64,000 nucleotides of DNA from an uncultured Cellulomonadaceae bacterium (GTDB taxonomy: Bacteria > Actinomycetota > Actinomycetes > Actinomycetales > Cellulomonadaceae), in NCBI GenBank assembly GCA_947495165.1, contig CANLXM010000003.1:532041-596040 (forward strand), written 5' to 3'. Position numbers and translations under genes: made by a program. This document shows, one piece after another, positions 46,449-55,571 of this stretch (positions within the stretch are counted from its first letter, which is position 1; every line of letters starts with the position of its first letter). Below the pieces are notes generated by a model. The model saw only the letters and a program-made list of their open reading frames with translations, ran no database searches and had not been told where the DNA came from.

Positions 46449-48956
46449 TCAACGAGGTCGTCGCACCGACGGCCGGGTCGGCGTGGCCGTCGTCGGGTCC
46501 TCGGGCCACGCGTGCTTGGGATAGCGCCCGCGCAGGTCCGCGCGGACCTGCGGGTAGCCGGTCGCCCAGAAGGACGCGAGGTCCGCGGTCACCGCGGCTG
46601 GCCGGCCGGCCGGGGAGAGCAGGTGGAGCAGCACCGGCACCCGACCGTCGGCCAGGAGCGGCGCGGCCCGCCACCCGAAGGCCTCCTGCACGCGGACCGC
46701 GAGCACCGGCTGCTCGGACGTGTAGTCAACGGCGACGCGCGAGCCGCTCGGCACCTCGATGCGCTCGGGTGCGAGGGTGTCGAGCCGCGCGGCGTCGGGC
46801 CACGGCAGGAGGCGCCGCAGCGCGGCGAGCACGTCCACGCGCTGCAGCGCGGCCGCCGTGCGCACTCGTGCAAGGTCCGGTCCGAGCCAGGAGTCGAGGC
46901 CCGCCAGGAGCGCGTCGTCGGACACGTCCGGCCACGGCGCGCCGAGCACCCGGTGCAGGAAGGCCAGTCGCGCGCGCAGGGCGCGGGCGCCGTCGCGCCA
47001 GGGCAGCGCCTCGAGGCCGTCTGCGGCGAGGCCCGCGTGCACTGCGGCGGCGACGTCGGCCGGAGCCGGGTCGGTCAGCGGCGTGGACGTCAGCGTGATC
47101 GCCCCGAGCACGGTCCGGCGGCGGGCCACGACGCGCCCGTCCTGCCAGGTGACCGACGCGTCGTCCCGGAGGAACGCCGCTCCGGCGGTGCTCGCGAGGT
47201 CCTCGTCCACGGGCGCGGCCGCGCGGATGATCCCGTCCCGGCGCCCCGGTGCGCGGTCGACGTCCGCGACCGCCAGCCAGTCGTACCCCTGCAGCGCGGA
47301 ACCGGGCGGGAGTGCGGCGCCCGTGCCGCCGACCATCAGGTAGGAGGTGCCCTCGCTCCGGCGACGCGCGATGCGCTCGGGGTGGGCGAGCGCGACGACG
47401 AGCCCGACGGCGAGGTCCTCGGTCAGCCGCTGGTTCCCGCCAACCTCGTCGACCATCCCCGCAAGCCGGCGTGCCTGCGCTCGGACGTCGCCCCGGCCGT
47501 GCCGCACCTGCCGCCAGGCAGCGACCAGGTCGGCCCCGTCCGCGCGGACGTCGTCGGCGAGCACGGCGACGATCTCGGCAGCCCGGGTGGTGCCGAGCAC
47601 CGGCGCGGCGTCGAGCAGCGCCCGCCCGAGCCGAGGGTCGACCGGCAGCCGCGCGATCGCCCGGCCGCGTGCGGTGACGCGCCCGGCGTCGTCGAGAGCC
47701 CCGAGCCCCACCAGCACCGTCCGGGCGGCAGCCATGGCCGCGGGCGGCGGCGGGTCGAGCAGCGCGAGGCCCGTGCCGTCCGGGCTCCCCCACGCCGCGA
47801 GCTCGAGGGCGAAGCCCGTGAGGTCCGCGGTCAGAATCTCGGGGACGGGGTGCGGCACCAACCGCGGGTGCTCCTCGGCCGCCCAGCAGCGGTACACGGC
47901 GCCCGGTGCCTCGCGGCCCGCGCGACCGGCACGCTGCTCGGCGCCGGCACGGCTGACGCTCACGGTCACGAGCCCGCCCATGCCCCGCCGCAGGTCCGTG
48001 CGAGGTTCGCGGGCGAGACCCGCGTCGACCACGACCCGCACCCCGGGCACCGTGAGGGACGACTCCGCGACCGCGGTCGAGACCACGACGCGACGGCGGG
48101 GACCTGGTCGGAGCGCCCGGTCCTGCTCGCGCGCGGCGAGCCGCCCGTGCAGGGGCAGCACGTCGACGTCGAGCCCCGCCAGCCGCCGGGCGACCCCGTC
48201 GATCTCCCGCGCGCCGGGGACGAACACCAGCACGTCGCCCGGGTGCTCGTCGTACGCTCGCCGGACGACGCCCGCGACGTGATCGAGGAACGCCGGGGTG
48301 ATCCCGCGCGCACCGGCCCGCGCCGCGCGCGGCGGGCACCACACGACGTCGACCGGGTACGTCGCCGCGGCCACGGTGACCACGGGGGCCGACGGCGTCG
48401 CGAGCAGCGTGGCGGTGCGCTCGGCCTCGACCGTGGCGGACATCGCCACCAGCCCGAGCTCGGGGCGCAGGTGCGTCCGCACGTCGACGAGCAGCGCGAG
48501 CGCGAGGTCCGCGTCGAGATGGCGCTCGTGGACCTCGTCCAGGATGACGACGGACACGCCGGGAAGCTCGGGATCCCGCTGCAGGCGGCGGAGCAGGACG
48601 CCCGTGGTGACGACCTCGACGCGCGTCGCGTCCGAGACGTGGCGCTCACCGCGCACCGTGTAGCCCACGGTGGCGCCGACGCTCTCCCCGAGCAGGCCGG
48701 CGAGCCGACGGGCGGCCGCGCGCGCCGCGATGCGCCGTGGCTGGGTGACGAGGACACGTCCCGTGACGGCGGCGGCCACGGCGAGCGGCACGAGCGTCGT
48801 CTTGCCCGTCCCCGGCGGCGCCTGGACCACGACCGCTCCGGCGGCGCTCAGCCGGGCCACGATCTGCTCGACCGCGGCAGCCACCGGGAGGTCGGGTGGC
48901 GCCGCCAGCAGCGAGGCGAGGGCGCCCTCCGCTCCGTGCGCGCTGCCGGTGACCAT
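46449..48956 (-). CDS. hrpB: ATP-dependent DExH helicase HrpB
   Basis: 835-residue DEAH/RHA-type helicase. Walker A QAPPGTGKTTLVPLA near 46, DEVHERHLDADLALAL near 140, motif III MSATVEAER, motif VI QRAGRAGRE, helicase-associated (HA2) region, and the C-terminal HrpB-specific domain after about 690. Cytosolic RNA/DNA helicase of unclear cellular role. The ATG at 48956 is the first conserved Met. Heads hrpB-ychJ-DUF421 and is divergent from the AI-2E transporter. Confidence 0.94.
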   Translation of the reverse strand: MVTGSAHGAEGALASLLAAPPDLPVAAAVEQIVARLSAAGAVVVQAPPGTGKTTLVPLAVAAAVTGRVLVTQPRRIAARAAARRLAGLLGESVGATVGYTVRGERHVSDATRVEVVTTGVLLRRLQRDPELPGVSVVILDEVHERHLDADLALALLVDVRTHLRPELGLVAMSATVEAERTATLLATPSAPVVTVAAATYPVDVVWCPPRAARAGARGITPAFLDHVAGVVRRAYDEHPGDVLVFVPGAREIDGVARRLAGLDVDVLPLHGRLAAREQDRALRPGPRRRVVVSTAVAESSLTVPGVRVVVDAGLAREPRTDLRRGMGGLVTVSVSRAGAEQRAGRAGREAPGAVYRCWAAEEHPRLVPHPVPEILTADLTGFALELAAWGSPDGTGLALLDPPPPAAMAAARTVLVGLGALDDAGRVTARGRAIARLPVDPRLGRALLDAAPVLGTTRAAEIVAVLADDVRADGADLVAAWRQVRHGRGDVRAQARRLAGMVDEVGGNQRLTEDLAVGLVVALAHPERIARRRSEGTSYLMVGGTGAALPPGSALQGYDWLAVADVDRAPGRRDGIIRAAAPVDEDLASTAGAAFLRDDASVTWQDGRVVARRRTVLGAITLTSTPLTDPAPADVAAAVHAGLAADGLEALPWRDGARALRARLAFLHRVLGAPWPDVSDDALLAGLDSWLGPDLARVRTAAALQRVDVLAALRRLLPWPDAARLDTLAPERIEVPSGSRVAVDYTSEQPVLAVRVQEAFGWRAAPLLADGRVPVLLHLLSPAGRPAAVTADLASFWATGYPQVRADLRGRYPKHAWPEDPTTATPTRPSVRRPR

Positions 48957-48977
48957 GCGACGACCCTAAGTGCTCCA

Positions 48978-49022
48978 CCCGCACGCGCAGCGCCGGCGCT
49001 CCCCCGCACGCGCACCGCCGGC
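48978..49022. repeat. Direct repeat between hrpB and the AI-2E-type transporter gene
   Basis: Two 20-bp copies, 48978-48997 and 49003-49022, differ at one base (CCCGCACGCGCA followed by G or C, then CGCCGGC) and start 25 bp apart. They fill the divergent intergenic region, so they could be operator or looping sites. Confidence 0.6.
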
Positions 49023-49064
49023 ACAGGGCAGGCGGAGCCGTAGCGCGCGTGGCAGGCTGACCCC

Positions 49065-50249
49065 GTGCCTCCTTGGAAGAAGAAGAAGCGATCGTCCGGC
49101 CGGTCCGGCGCTGCCGCACCGACCGCCGCGCCCACGAGCGCCGCCCCCGTGCTCGCCCGTGCACCGCAGCCGCCCCGACGTCGGAGCATCTGGGACGACG
49201 GGCTCGGCCGCGCAGCCATCCGCAGCGCCCAGGTCATCCTCGTCGTGGTCGTGGCGGTCGCCGTCGTCTACGTGCTGATCCAGCTCAAGCTCCTGGTGAT
49301 CCCGATCCTCATCGCCACTGTCATCGCCGCGGCCGTGAGCCCGCTGGTCGCGTTCCTGCGGCGCAAGGGGTGGCCGGCTGCGCTCGCGACGTGGGCCGCC
49401 ATGCTCACCGGGATCGGCACGATCAGCGCCGTCCTCTGGCTCGTCGGCCGGGGCATCCGGAACGAGTGGTCCTCCCTGGTCGAGGAGGCCGGGCGCGGTC
49501 TGGACGAGCTGCAGACCTACCTCGCCGAGGGCCCGCTCGGGCTCGACGACGCGCAGATCACCGCGGCTCGCGAGTCCCTGACGGACCTGCTGGCCAGCGA
49601 GCAGGTCCAGAGCGGGGCGATCGCGGGGGCGACCGCAGCGATCGAGGCCGTGACCGGGATCATCCTCGGCATCGTGGTGCTGTTCTTCCTCATCAAGGAC
49701 GGCAAGAAGATCTACGGGTTCCTCATCAGCCCGCTCGACCCCCAGTCCCGCATGCGCGCGGAGCGGATCGGCGACCGGTCCGTCGAGGTGCTCGGCGGCT
49801 ACCTGCGGGGCACCGCGATCGTGGCCCTCGTGGACGCGGTCCTGATCGGGGCAGCCCTCGCCTTCCTGGGCGTGCCCCTCGCACTCCCGCTCGCGACGCT
49901 CGTCTTCCTCGGCGCCTTCATCCCGCTGATCGGCGCGACCCTGTCCGGTGTCTTCGCCGCCCTCGTCGCCCTCGTGGCGAACGGGCCCGGGGTCGCGCTC
50001 ATCGTGGTCGCGGTCGTGATCGCGGTCAACCAGATCGAGGGCGACCTGCTGGCCCCCGTCGTCCTCGGCAAGGCGCTGTCGCTGCACCCCCTGGCGATCC
50101 TCATGGCCCTGACGGCCGGCACCATCCTCTCGGGAATCATCGGTGCGCTCCTCGCCGTCCCGATCGCCGCCGTCTCGTGGGCCGCGATCAAGGAGTGGCG
50201 CGCGACGTCGGATCTCGATCCCGGCGAGCTGACCGCCTCCGGCGGCTGA
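49065..50249 (+). CDS. AI-2E family (PurR-like permease) transporter
   Basis: 394 residues, about eight membrane helices (first pair about 55-110, last cluster about 235-375), and the family signature VLFFLIKDGKKIYGFL and GALLAVPIAAVSWAAIKEW. An amino-terminal cytoplasmic segment is Lys-rich (PPWKKKKRSSGRSG). The family includes AI-2 exporters and Na+/H+ antiporters, so substrate is uncertain. GTG start. Downstream mscS is 12 bases away. Confidence 0.9.
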   Translation: MPPWKKKKRSSGRSGAAAPTAAPTSAAPVLARAPQPPRRRSIWDDGLGRAAIRSAQVILVVVVAVAVVYVLIQLKLLVIPILIATVIAAAVSPLVAFLRRKGWPAALATWAAMLTGIGTISAVLWLVGRGIRNEWSSLVEEAGRGLDELQTYLAEGPLGLDDAQITAARESLTDLLASEQVQSGAIAGATAAIEAVTGIILGIVVLFFLIKDGKKIYGFLISPLDPQSRMRAERIGDRSVEVLGGYLRGTAIVALVDAVLIGAALAFLGVPLALPLATLVFLGAFIPLIGATLSGVFAALVALVANGPGVALIVVAVVIAVNQIEGDLLAPVVLGKALSLHPLAILMALTAGTILSGIIGALLAVPIAAVSWAAIKEWRATSDLDPGELTASGG

Positions 50250-50261
50250 CGAGGGGTCGTG

Positions 50262-51089
50262 ATGACGGACGAGACCTCGTTCGACGAGCTGCTGGCCGGC
50301 GTGGTCGCCGCTGCCGCCGCGCTCGGGACGAGGTTGCTCGTCGCCCTCGTCGTGGGCGGGTTGGTCGTCCTCCTCGGGAGCGCCGTCCGTCCGCTCGTGC
50401 GGCGCGCGCTCGAGCGTGGAGGTCGCCCCAGCCGCACCCGGGTGTTTCTCGCCCTGTTCCGGATGGCCGTGACCGTGCTGGCGATCATCCTCGCCACGAC
50501 GCTCGCATTCCCGTCGGTGCAGGTCGTCGACGTCCTCGGCAGCCTCGGCATCGTGTCCGTCGCGGCGGGCTTCGCCTTCAAGGACGTGCTCGAGAACCTG
50601 CTGGCCGGAGTGCTCCTGCTGCTGCGGGACCCGTTCATGGCCGGGGACCAGATCCGGGTAGGCGACCACGAGGGCACGGTCGAGGGCGTGACCATCCGCG
50701 AGACCCTCCTGCGGACGTACGACGGCCAGCGCGTGCTGATACCCAACGCCCAGGTCTACACCGGCGCGCTCGAGGTGCTCACCCACTACCCTGCGACGCG
50801 GTCGGCCTTTCGGCTCAGCCTCGACATCGACACGGACCTCGAGCACGCACGGGGCGCCGTCCTGCCCGCGCTGCGCGAGATCGCCCCACCGGGATCGGAG
50901 CCGGAGCTGCTCGTCGTCGGGCTCGACCGCGGCGCCCTCGAGGTCGAGGTGCGCGTGTGGGGTGCCCCGTCGCGGGCCGACCGCACCAAGAACCTCGACG
51001 CCGCGATGACCGCGACCGTGACCGCGCTGCGCGCGGCCGGCGTCGTGCTCGACAGGCCGACGACGGTGCTCGTCGAGGGTGAGGAGTAG
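50262..51089 (+). CDS. mscS: Small-conductance mechanosensitive channel (MscS family)
   Basis: 275 residues: three amino-terminal membrane helices (about 20-120), the pore-lining helix and beta domain signature VAAGFAFKDVLENLLAGVLLLLRDPFMAGDQI near 110-145, beta domain TVEGVTIRETLLRTYDGQ and IPNAQ, then a C-terminal alpha/beta domain. Relieves turgor on hypo-osmotic shock. I take the ATG at 50262 rather than the GTG 3 bases before, because GAGGGG (50251-50256) fits it better. Likely cotranscribed with the transporter. Confidence 0.92.
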   Translation: MTDETSFDELLAGVVAAAAALGTRLLVALVVGGLVVLLGSAVRPLVRRALERGGRPSRTRVFLALFRMAVTVLAIILATTLAFPSVQVVDVLGSLGIVSVAAGFAFKDVLENLLAGVLLLLRDPFMAGDQIRVGDHEGTVEGVTIRETLLRTYDGQRVLIPNAQVYTGALEVLTHYPATRSAFRLSLDIDTDLEHARGAVLPALREIAPPGSEPELLVVGLDRGALEVEVRVWGAPSRADRTKNLDAAMTATVTALRAAGVVLDRPTTVLVEGEE

Positions 51090-51202
51090 CGGCGCGCGCC
51101 CGTCGCCAGGAGCCCGCGGGTGTCCCGGGTGCCAGGGCTGGGTCTCGACACCGCACGCGGCACGCGGCACTCTGGGCTGCACCACCGGACTGAAGGAGAA
51201 CC

Positions 51203-51496
51203 ATGTCGTTCCAGGCTTACCTCGACGCCGTCGAGAACAAGACCGGTCTGACGCCCCGTGAGCTCGTCGAGCGCGCACGCGCCCAGGGCTTCGACCAGCC
51301 CGACGTGAAGGCAGGGACCATCCTCGCGTGGCTCAAGACTGACTACGACCTCGGCCGCGGGCACGGGATGGCGATGGTCCACGTCATCAAGAACGGACCG
51401 CAGATCGACGCGAAGCACGTCGGCACCGACGGAGCGCACCGCGACGCCTCCGACACGCTCTGGCTCGACGGCCAGGCCACGCGACCGTCCGGGTAG
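51203..51496 (+). CDS. DUF4287 domain protein
   Basis: 97 residues with the DUF4287 core SFQAYLDAVENKTGLTPREL and GTILAWLKTDYDLGRGHGMAMVHVIKNG. Small, soluble, conserved in actinobacteria and proteobacteria; function unknown, sometimes annotated as a helix-turn-helix-like protein. ATG with GAAGGAGA upstream. Monocistronic, before the thiamin operon. Confidence 0.9.
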   Translation: MSFQAYLDAVENKTGLTPRELVERARAQGFDQPDVKAGTILAWLKTDYDLGRGHGMAMVHVIKNGPQIDAKHVGTDGAHRDASDTLWLDGQATRPSG

Positions 51497-51570
51497 CTCG
51501 CCCAGCACACGCCGGGAACGACGCGCCCAGCTTGCACGACCGCCCTGCGCCTGGCGTAGGGTGGCGCTCT

Positions 51571-51650
51571 GACGCGGGGTGCCGTGGATCGACATGGCTG
51601 AGATCACACCCGTTGAACCTGATCTAGTTCGTACTAGCGAAGGGAACGTC
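51571..51650 (+). ncRNA. TPP riboswitch
   Basis: Thi-box core is plain: GGGGTGCC at 51576-51583, the ggCTGAGAtcacacCC element at about 51597-51611, and ACCTGATCTaGTTcGTACTAGCGaAGGGA to 51645, closing with GTC at 51648-51650 against GAC at 51571. A TTGCAC...TAGGGT promoter lies upstream (51532-51562, 19-bp spacer). The 3' P1 strand carries AAGGGA, 10 bases before the thiM ATG, so ligand binding probably hides the ribosome-binding site. Confidence 0.93.
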
Positions 51651-51655
51651 GAGGC

Positions 51656-52531
51656 ATGCCCACGCCGTCCGCCACCCCTGTCTCCCCTGCCTGCGCCGAC
51701 GCGCCTGCCACGCGGGCAACCGCTCCGCCGGTCTCGCCCGCCGCCGTCGGGCGCGCGCTCGCGGACCTCCGCGCGCACGCGCCGCTCGTCCACTGCCTGA
51801 CGAACCATGTCGTGGCGCACTGGACCGCGAACGTCCTGCTCGCCGTGGGCGCCCAGCCCACCATGGTCGACAACGTCGAGGAGGCCGGCCCCGCGGCTCG
51901 TCGGGCCGACGCGCTCCTCGTCAACCTCGGCACGCCGCAGGAGTCGACGACGGCAGCCATGGCTCACGCCGTCGCGGCGGCCGAGCGGGCGGGCACGCCG
52001 TGGGTCTTGGATCCCGTCGGCGTCGGTGGCCTGGTGTGGCGCACGCGCACCGCGCTGGACCTGCTCGCGCGCCACCGGCCGGCGATCGTGCGCGGGAACG
52101 CGTCCGAGGTCCTCGCGCTACGGGGCGGCGCAGGTGGCCGGGGGCCCGAGAGCGTCGACGACGTCGCGACCGCGATGCCCGCGGCCGACGCGCTCGCCCG
52201 GGAGCACGCAGCCGTGGTCGCCGTCAGCGGCCCGACGGACTTCCTGACCGACGGCGTCCGCGCGCTCCGCCTCGCGAACGGCACCCCGCTGCTCACCCGC
52301 ATCACGGGCGGTGGTTGCGCGCTGGGCGCGCTCATGGCCGCCTTCAGCGCGGTGACGCACGACCCGCTGCTCGCCGCCACGGCGGCGACCGCGACGCTCA
52401 CGGTCGCCGCAGAGCACGCTGCCGCACGCAGCACGGGCCCCGGGAGCTTCGCCGTCGCGCTGCTCGACGACCTCGCGGCCCTGACGCCCACGTCGGTGTC
52501 CGACCAGGTGCGCCTCGAGGCGCAGCGGTGA
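51656..52531 (+). CDS. thiM: Hydroxyethylthiazole kinase
   Basis: Phosphorylates 4-methyl-5-hydroxyethylthiazole for thiamin salvage. 291 residues: LVHCLTNHVVAHWTANVLLAVGA near 45, substrate loop ARRADALLVNLGT, TPWVLDPVGVG, GNASEV, and the active-site TGGGCALGALMAAF. An Ala/Thr/Pro-rich amino-terminal extension precedes the fold. Start 6 bases after the TPP riboswitch. GTGA overlap with thiE. Confidence 0.94.
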   Translation: MPTPSATPVSPACADAPATRATAPPVSPAAVGRALADLRAHAPLVHCLTNHVVAHWTANVLLAVGAQPTMVDNVEEAGPAARRADALLVNLGTPQESTTAAMAHAVAAAERAGTPWVLDPVGVGGLVWRTRTALDLLARHRPAIVRGNASEVLALRGGAGGRGPESVDDVATAMPAADALAREHAAVVAVSGPTDFLTDGVRALRLANGTPLLTRITGGGCALGALMAAFSAVTHDPLLAATAATATLTVAAEHAAARSTGPGSFAVALLDDLAALTPTSVSDQVRLEAQR

Positions 52532-53196
52532 CCGGCGCCGGCGGCCGACCGTCGCGCCGCCTGCTCGACCTGACGCTCTACCTCGTGACCGACACCGCCC
52601 TCTGCGCTCGAGCAGGGCTCGCCGCGACCGTCGGCGCCGCTGTCCGGGCCGGCGTCACGGCGGTGCAGCTGCGCGACCCCGGCGCGAGCGACGCGGAGCT
52701 CGTCCGGCTCGGGGTGCAGGTGCGTGCCGTCCTGGACGGCACCGGCGTCCCGCTGCTCGTCAACGACCGCGTCCACCTCGTCCAGGAGATCGGCGCCCAC
52801 GGCGCGCACATCGGCCAGGGCGACATGCCGGCCCCGCAGGCCCGCGCTCTGCTGGGCGACGGCGCCTACCTCGGGCTGACGGTGCACGATGCCGCCGAGG
52901 CCAGGCAGGCGATGGCGCTGCCGGCGGGGACCGTGGACTACCTGGGCGTCGGCCCTGTCTGGGCGACGCCCACCAAGCCCGACCACCGCGCACCCGGGGG
53001 ACTGCCGCTGCTGCGCGAGCTCAGTGCGCTCAGCGCGCTTCCGTGCGTCGCGATCGGCGGCATCTCGGCGGGACGTGCGGCACTCGTGCGGCCGACCGGG
53101 GTGGCGGGGATCGCGGTCGTCAGCGCGATCTGCGGCCAGGACGACGTCGGGGCAGCGACCTCTGCCCTGCGCACCTCGTGGGCCCGCGCGTCATGA
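52528..53196 (+). CDS. thiE: Thiamin-phosphate synthase
   Basis: Joins HMP-diphosphate and thiazole phosphate to thiamin phosphate. 222 residues, TIM barrel, with [10 protein letters not shown] at the start, [61 protein letters not shown] and [11 protein letters not shown] start overlaps the thiM stop. Coupled by ATGA to thiD. Confidence 0.95.
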   Translation: MTGAGGRPSRRLLDLTLYLVTDTALCARAGLAATVGAAVRAGVTAVQLRDPGASDAELVRLGVQVRAVLDGTGVPLLVNDRVHLVQEIGAHGAHIGQGDMPAPQARALLGDGAYLGLTVHDAAEARQAMALPAGTVDYLGVGPVWATPTKPDHRAPGGLPLLRELSALSALPCVAIGGISAGRAALVRPTGVAGIAVVSAICGQDDVGAATSALRTSWARAS

Positions 53197-54017
53197 GCCG
53201 GCCGCCGGTCGTGCTCAGCATCGCGGGCTCCGACCCCTCGGGCGGCGCCGGGATCCAGGCCGACCTCAAGACGTTCTCTGCGCTGGGCGCCTATGGCACG
53301 ACCGTGATCACCGCCCTGACCGCGCAGTCGACCCTGGGGGTCACCGGCATCCACGCCGTCCCGCCGGCGTTCGTCCGGCAGCAGCTCGACACCCTGGTGG
53401 CCGACGTGACCGTGGACGCCATCAAGATCGGGATGCTCGGGGACGCGGCGACGGTGCGTGCGGTGGCCGGCTTCCTCGGGGACCACCCCGGCCTCGCGCC
53501 CGTGGTGCTCGACCCCGTGATGGTCGCCACGAGCGGTGCCCGCCTCCTGGCGGAGGAGGCCGAGCAGGCCATCGGCGACCTGCTCCCCCACGCCTGCGTC
53601 CTGACCCCCAACATCCCCGAGGCCGCGGTGCTGCTCGGCGAGGGCCCGGCGACGAGCACCGAGGGCCTCCTCCGCCAGGCCCGCGCGCTGCGGGCGCGAG
53701 GTGCGCGGGCGGTGCTGGTCAAGGGCGGCCACCTGACCGGGCACGACGCCACCGACGTCTGGATCGACGACGACGGCGAGCACCTGCTCGAAGCACGTCG
53801 CGTCCCGACGGCCAACACCCACGGCACCGGATGCTCGTTGTCGTCAGCGATCGCCGCCCTCCTCCCGCGCTCGGCATCGCCGCTGAGCGCCGCGCGCGAG
53901 GCCAAGACCTGGCTCTCGGCCGCTCTGGAGGGCGCCGACACCCTCGAGATCGGCCACGGCCCCGGGCCCGTGCACCACTTCCATCGCTGGTGGGACCAGC
54001 CCGTCGCCACCCGCTAG
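53193..54017 (+). CDS. thiD: Hydroxymethylpyrimidine (phosphate) kinase
   Basis: Phosphorylates HMP twice to HMP-diphosphate. 274 residues of the ribokinase-like fold: [21 protein letters not shown] near 8, [26 protein letters not shown], and the catalytic [15 protein letters not shown] near 212. Overlaps thiE (ATGA). Supplies the pyrimidine half from imported or salvaged HMP. Confidence 0.96.
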   Translation: MSRPPVVLSIAGSDPSGGAGIQADLKTFSALGAYGTTVITALTAQSTLGVTGIHAVPPAFVRQQLDTLVADVTVDAIKIGMLGDAATVRAVAGFLGDHPGLAPVVLDPVMVATSGARLLAEEAEQAIGDLLPHACVLTPNIPEAAVLLGEGPATSTEGLLRQARALRARGARAVLVKGGHLTGHDATDVWIDDDGEHLLEARRVPTANTHGTGCSLSSAIAALLPRSASPLSAAREAKTWLSAALEGADTLEIGHGPGPVHHFHRWWDQPVATR

Positions 54018-54082
54018 GCACCGGCCCCGCGCCCCGCACCTGACCTTCGCCAGCAGCAGCACCGACGAACGGACTCCTCGCC

Positions 54083-54799
54083 ATGCCCTCCCCCACGCCA
54101 GCCCTCTCCCCCGCCTCCGCAGTCGACGCCCCGAACGACGACCCGTCCACCCCGACGTTCTCGGAGACGGCGTGGCGCCGGACCGCCGAGATCCGCCGCG
54201 CGATCGACGTGCACCCGTTCTTGACGGGCCTCGCTGACGGCTCGCTCGCTCGCGAGACGTTCGTGGAGTACATGCGCCAGGACGCGCTCTACCTCGTCGA
54301 CTACGGTCGGGCCCTGGCCGGGTGCGCCCAGCGCGCCGTGGACGCCGAGGACGTGATCTTCTGGTCGGGCAGCGCCGAGGGAGCGGTGCGCGAGGAACGC
54401 TCGCTGCACGCCACGCACATCGACGGGCTTGCCGTGGCGTCGAGGTCGCCGACCACCACCGCCTACACCTCCTACCTGCTCGCCGTGAGCGCTCGCGGCT
54501 CGTACGCCGAGCTGGTCGCCGCCGTGCTGCCGTGCTTCTGGATCTACGACGACGTCGGCCGGCGGCTGCGGGCGAACGTCGACGACCTCGCGAACCACCC
54601 CTATGGCGACTGGATCTCGACCTACGGCGACCCCGCGTTCACCGCTGCCACGCGAACGGCCCGGCGAGTCGCGGACCGGGTGGCGCACTGCGCGGACGCC
54701 GGGACGGTCGAGCGCATGCACGCGGCCTTCGCGCAAGCGAGCCGCTACGAGTGGATGTTCTGGGACGCTGCCTACCGTCACGAGACATGGCCGGTGTGA
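54083..54799 (+). CDS. tenA: TenA-family aminopyrimidine hydrolase
   Basis: 238 residues, all-helical TenA fold. Catalytic Cys visible in AVLPCFWIYDDVG near 153, with Glu/Tyr residues in YEWMFWDAAYRHE at the end. TenA hydrolyses aminomethyl-HMP from degraded thiamin, recycling it for ThiD. The amino terminus (1-30) is low complexity, so the true start could be slightly later. Followed by an ABC importer for a pyrimidine-type substrate. Confidence 0.9.
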   Translation: MPSPTPALSPASAVDAPNDDPSTPTFSETAWRRTAEIRRAIDVHPFLTGLADGSLARETFVEYMRQDALYLVDYGRALAGCAQRAVDAEDVIFWSGSAEGAVREERSLHATHIDGLAVASRSPTTTAYTSYLLAVSARGSYAELVAAVLPCFWIYDDVGRRLRANVDDLANHPYGDWISTYGDPAFTAATRTARRVADRVAHCADAGTVERMHAAFAQASRYEWMFWDAAYRHETWPV

Positions 54800-55569
54800 G
54801 CGTCCGCGCGCGCCGTTGGACGAGCACGGTCGGGCTCGTCGCGGCGTGGCAGGTCGCGAGCTCCGTGGGGGCCGTCAAGGCCACCGTGCTCCCCGGACCT
54901 GTGAGCCTGGTCGGCACGGCCGCGGGGATGGTCGCCGACGGCACGCTCCCGCAGGCGCTGGCCGTGAGCCTGGGCCGCGTGCTCGTGGGGTCCGCGATCG
55001 GCCTCGTGCTCGGCGTGCTCCTCGGGCTGTGCGCCGGACTCTGGCGGCTCGGCGAGGACCTGGTCGACGCCCCCGTGCAGATGCTCCGCACCGTGCCCTT
55101 CACGGCGCTGACCCCGGTGCTCGTCCTCTGGCTGGGTCTCGGGGAAGCCCCGAAGGTCGCGCTGGTCGTGATCGCCACCGTGGTCCCGATGTACCTCAAC
55201 ACGTTCGGCGGGGTACGCGCCGTCGACCCCCGGCTCCTCGAGGTCGGGGCTGTCTACGGGCTGAGCGCACGGCAGCGCGCGGCGCGCATCCTGCTTCCCG
55301 GCGCGGTCGCTCCGATCCTCGTCGGCCTGCGCTACGCGCTCGGGCTCGCGTGGATCGCCGTCATCGTCGCGGAGACCGCCAACGCCTCCTCGGGGATCGG
55401 ACACCTGCTCACCACGGCGCGCACGTACGTGCGCACCGACATCATGCTCGTCTGCGTCGCCGTCTACGCCGTCCTCGGCCTGGTGACCGACGCCGTCGTG
55501 CGCGTCGCGGAGCGCCGGCTGCTGCGATGGCGCGCCGCCCCGTCCCCGCTCACCACCGAGAGGCTCTGA
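54787..55569 (+). CDS. thiX: ABC importer permease, ThiX-like
   Basis: 260 residues, six membrane helices, with the permease EAA-type loop GAVYGLSARQRAARILLPGAVAPILVGL near 155. It belongs to the SsuC/TauC/ThiX permease family. Overlaps tenA by 13 bases from the ATG at 54787; a GTG at 54796 with a 4-base GTGA overlap, the usual pattern here, is an equally good start. Context (TPP riboswitch, tenA) indicates import of a thiamin pyrimidine precursor. Confidence 0.82.
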   Translation: MAGVSVRARRWTSTVGLVAAWQVASSVGAVKATVLPGPVSLVGTAAGMVADGTLPQALAVSLGRVLVGSAIGLVLGVLLGLCAGLWRLGEDLVDAPVQMLRTVPFTALTPVLVLWLGLGEAPKVALVVIATVVPMYLNTFGGVRAVDPRLLEVGAVYGLSARQRAARILLPGAVAPILVGLRYALGLAWIAVIVAETANASSGIGHLLTTARTYVRTDIMLVCVAVYAVLGLVTDAVVRVAERRLLRWRAAPSPLTTERL

Positions 55570-55571
55570 CC

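Noticed and set aside
46512..49043. Plus-strand open frame of about 843 codons over hrpB
   Set aside because: Antisense shadow of HrpB; low-complexity Arg/Gly/His composition.
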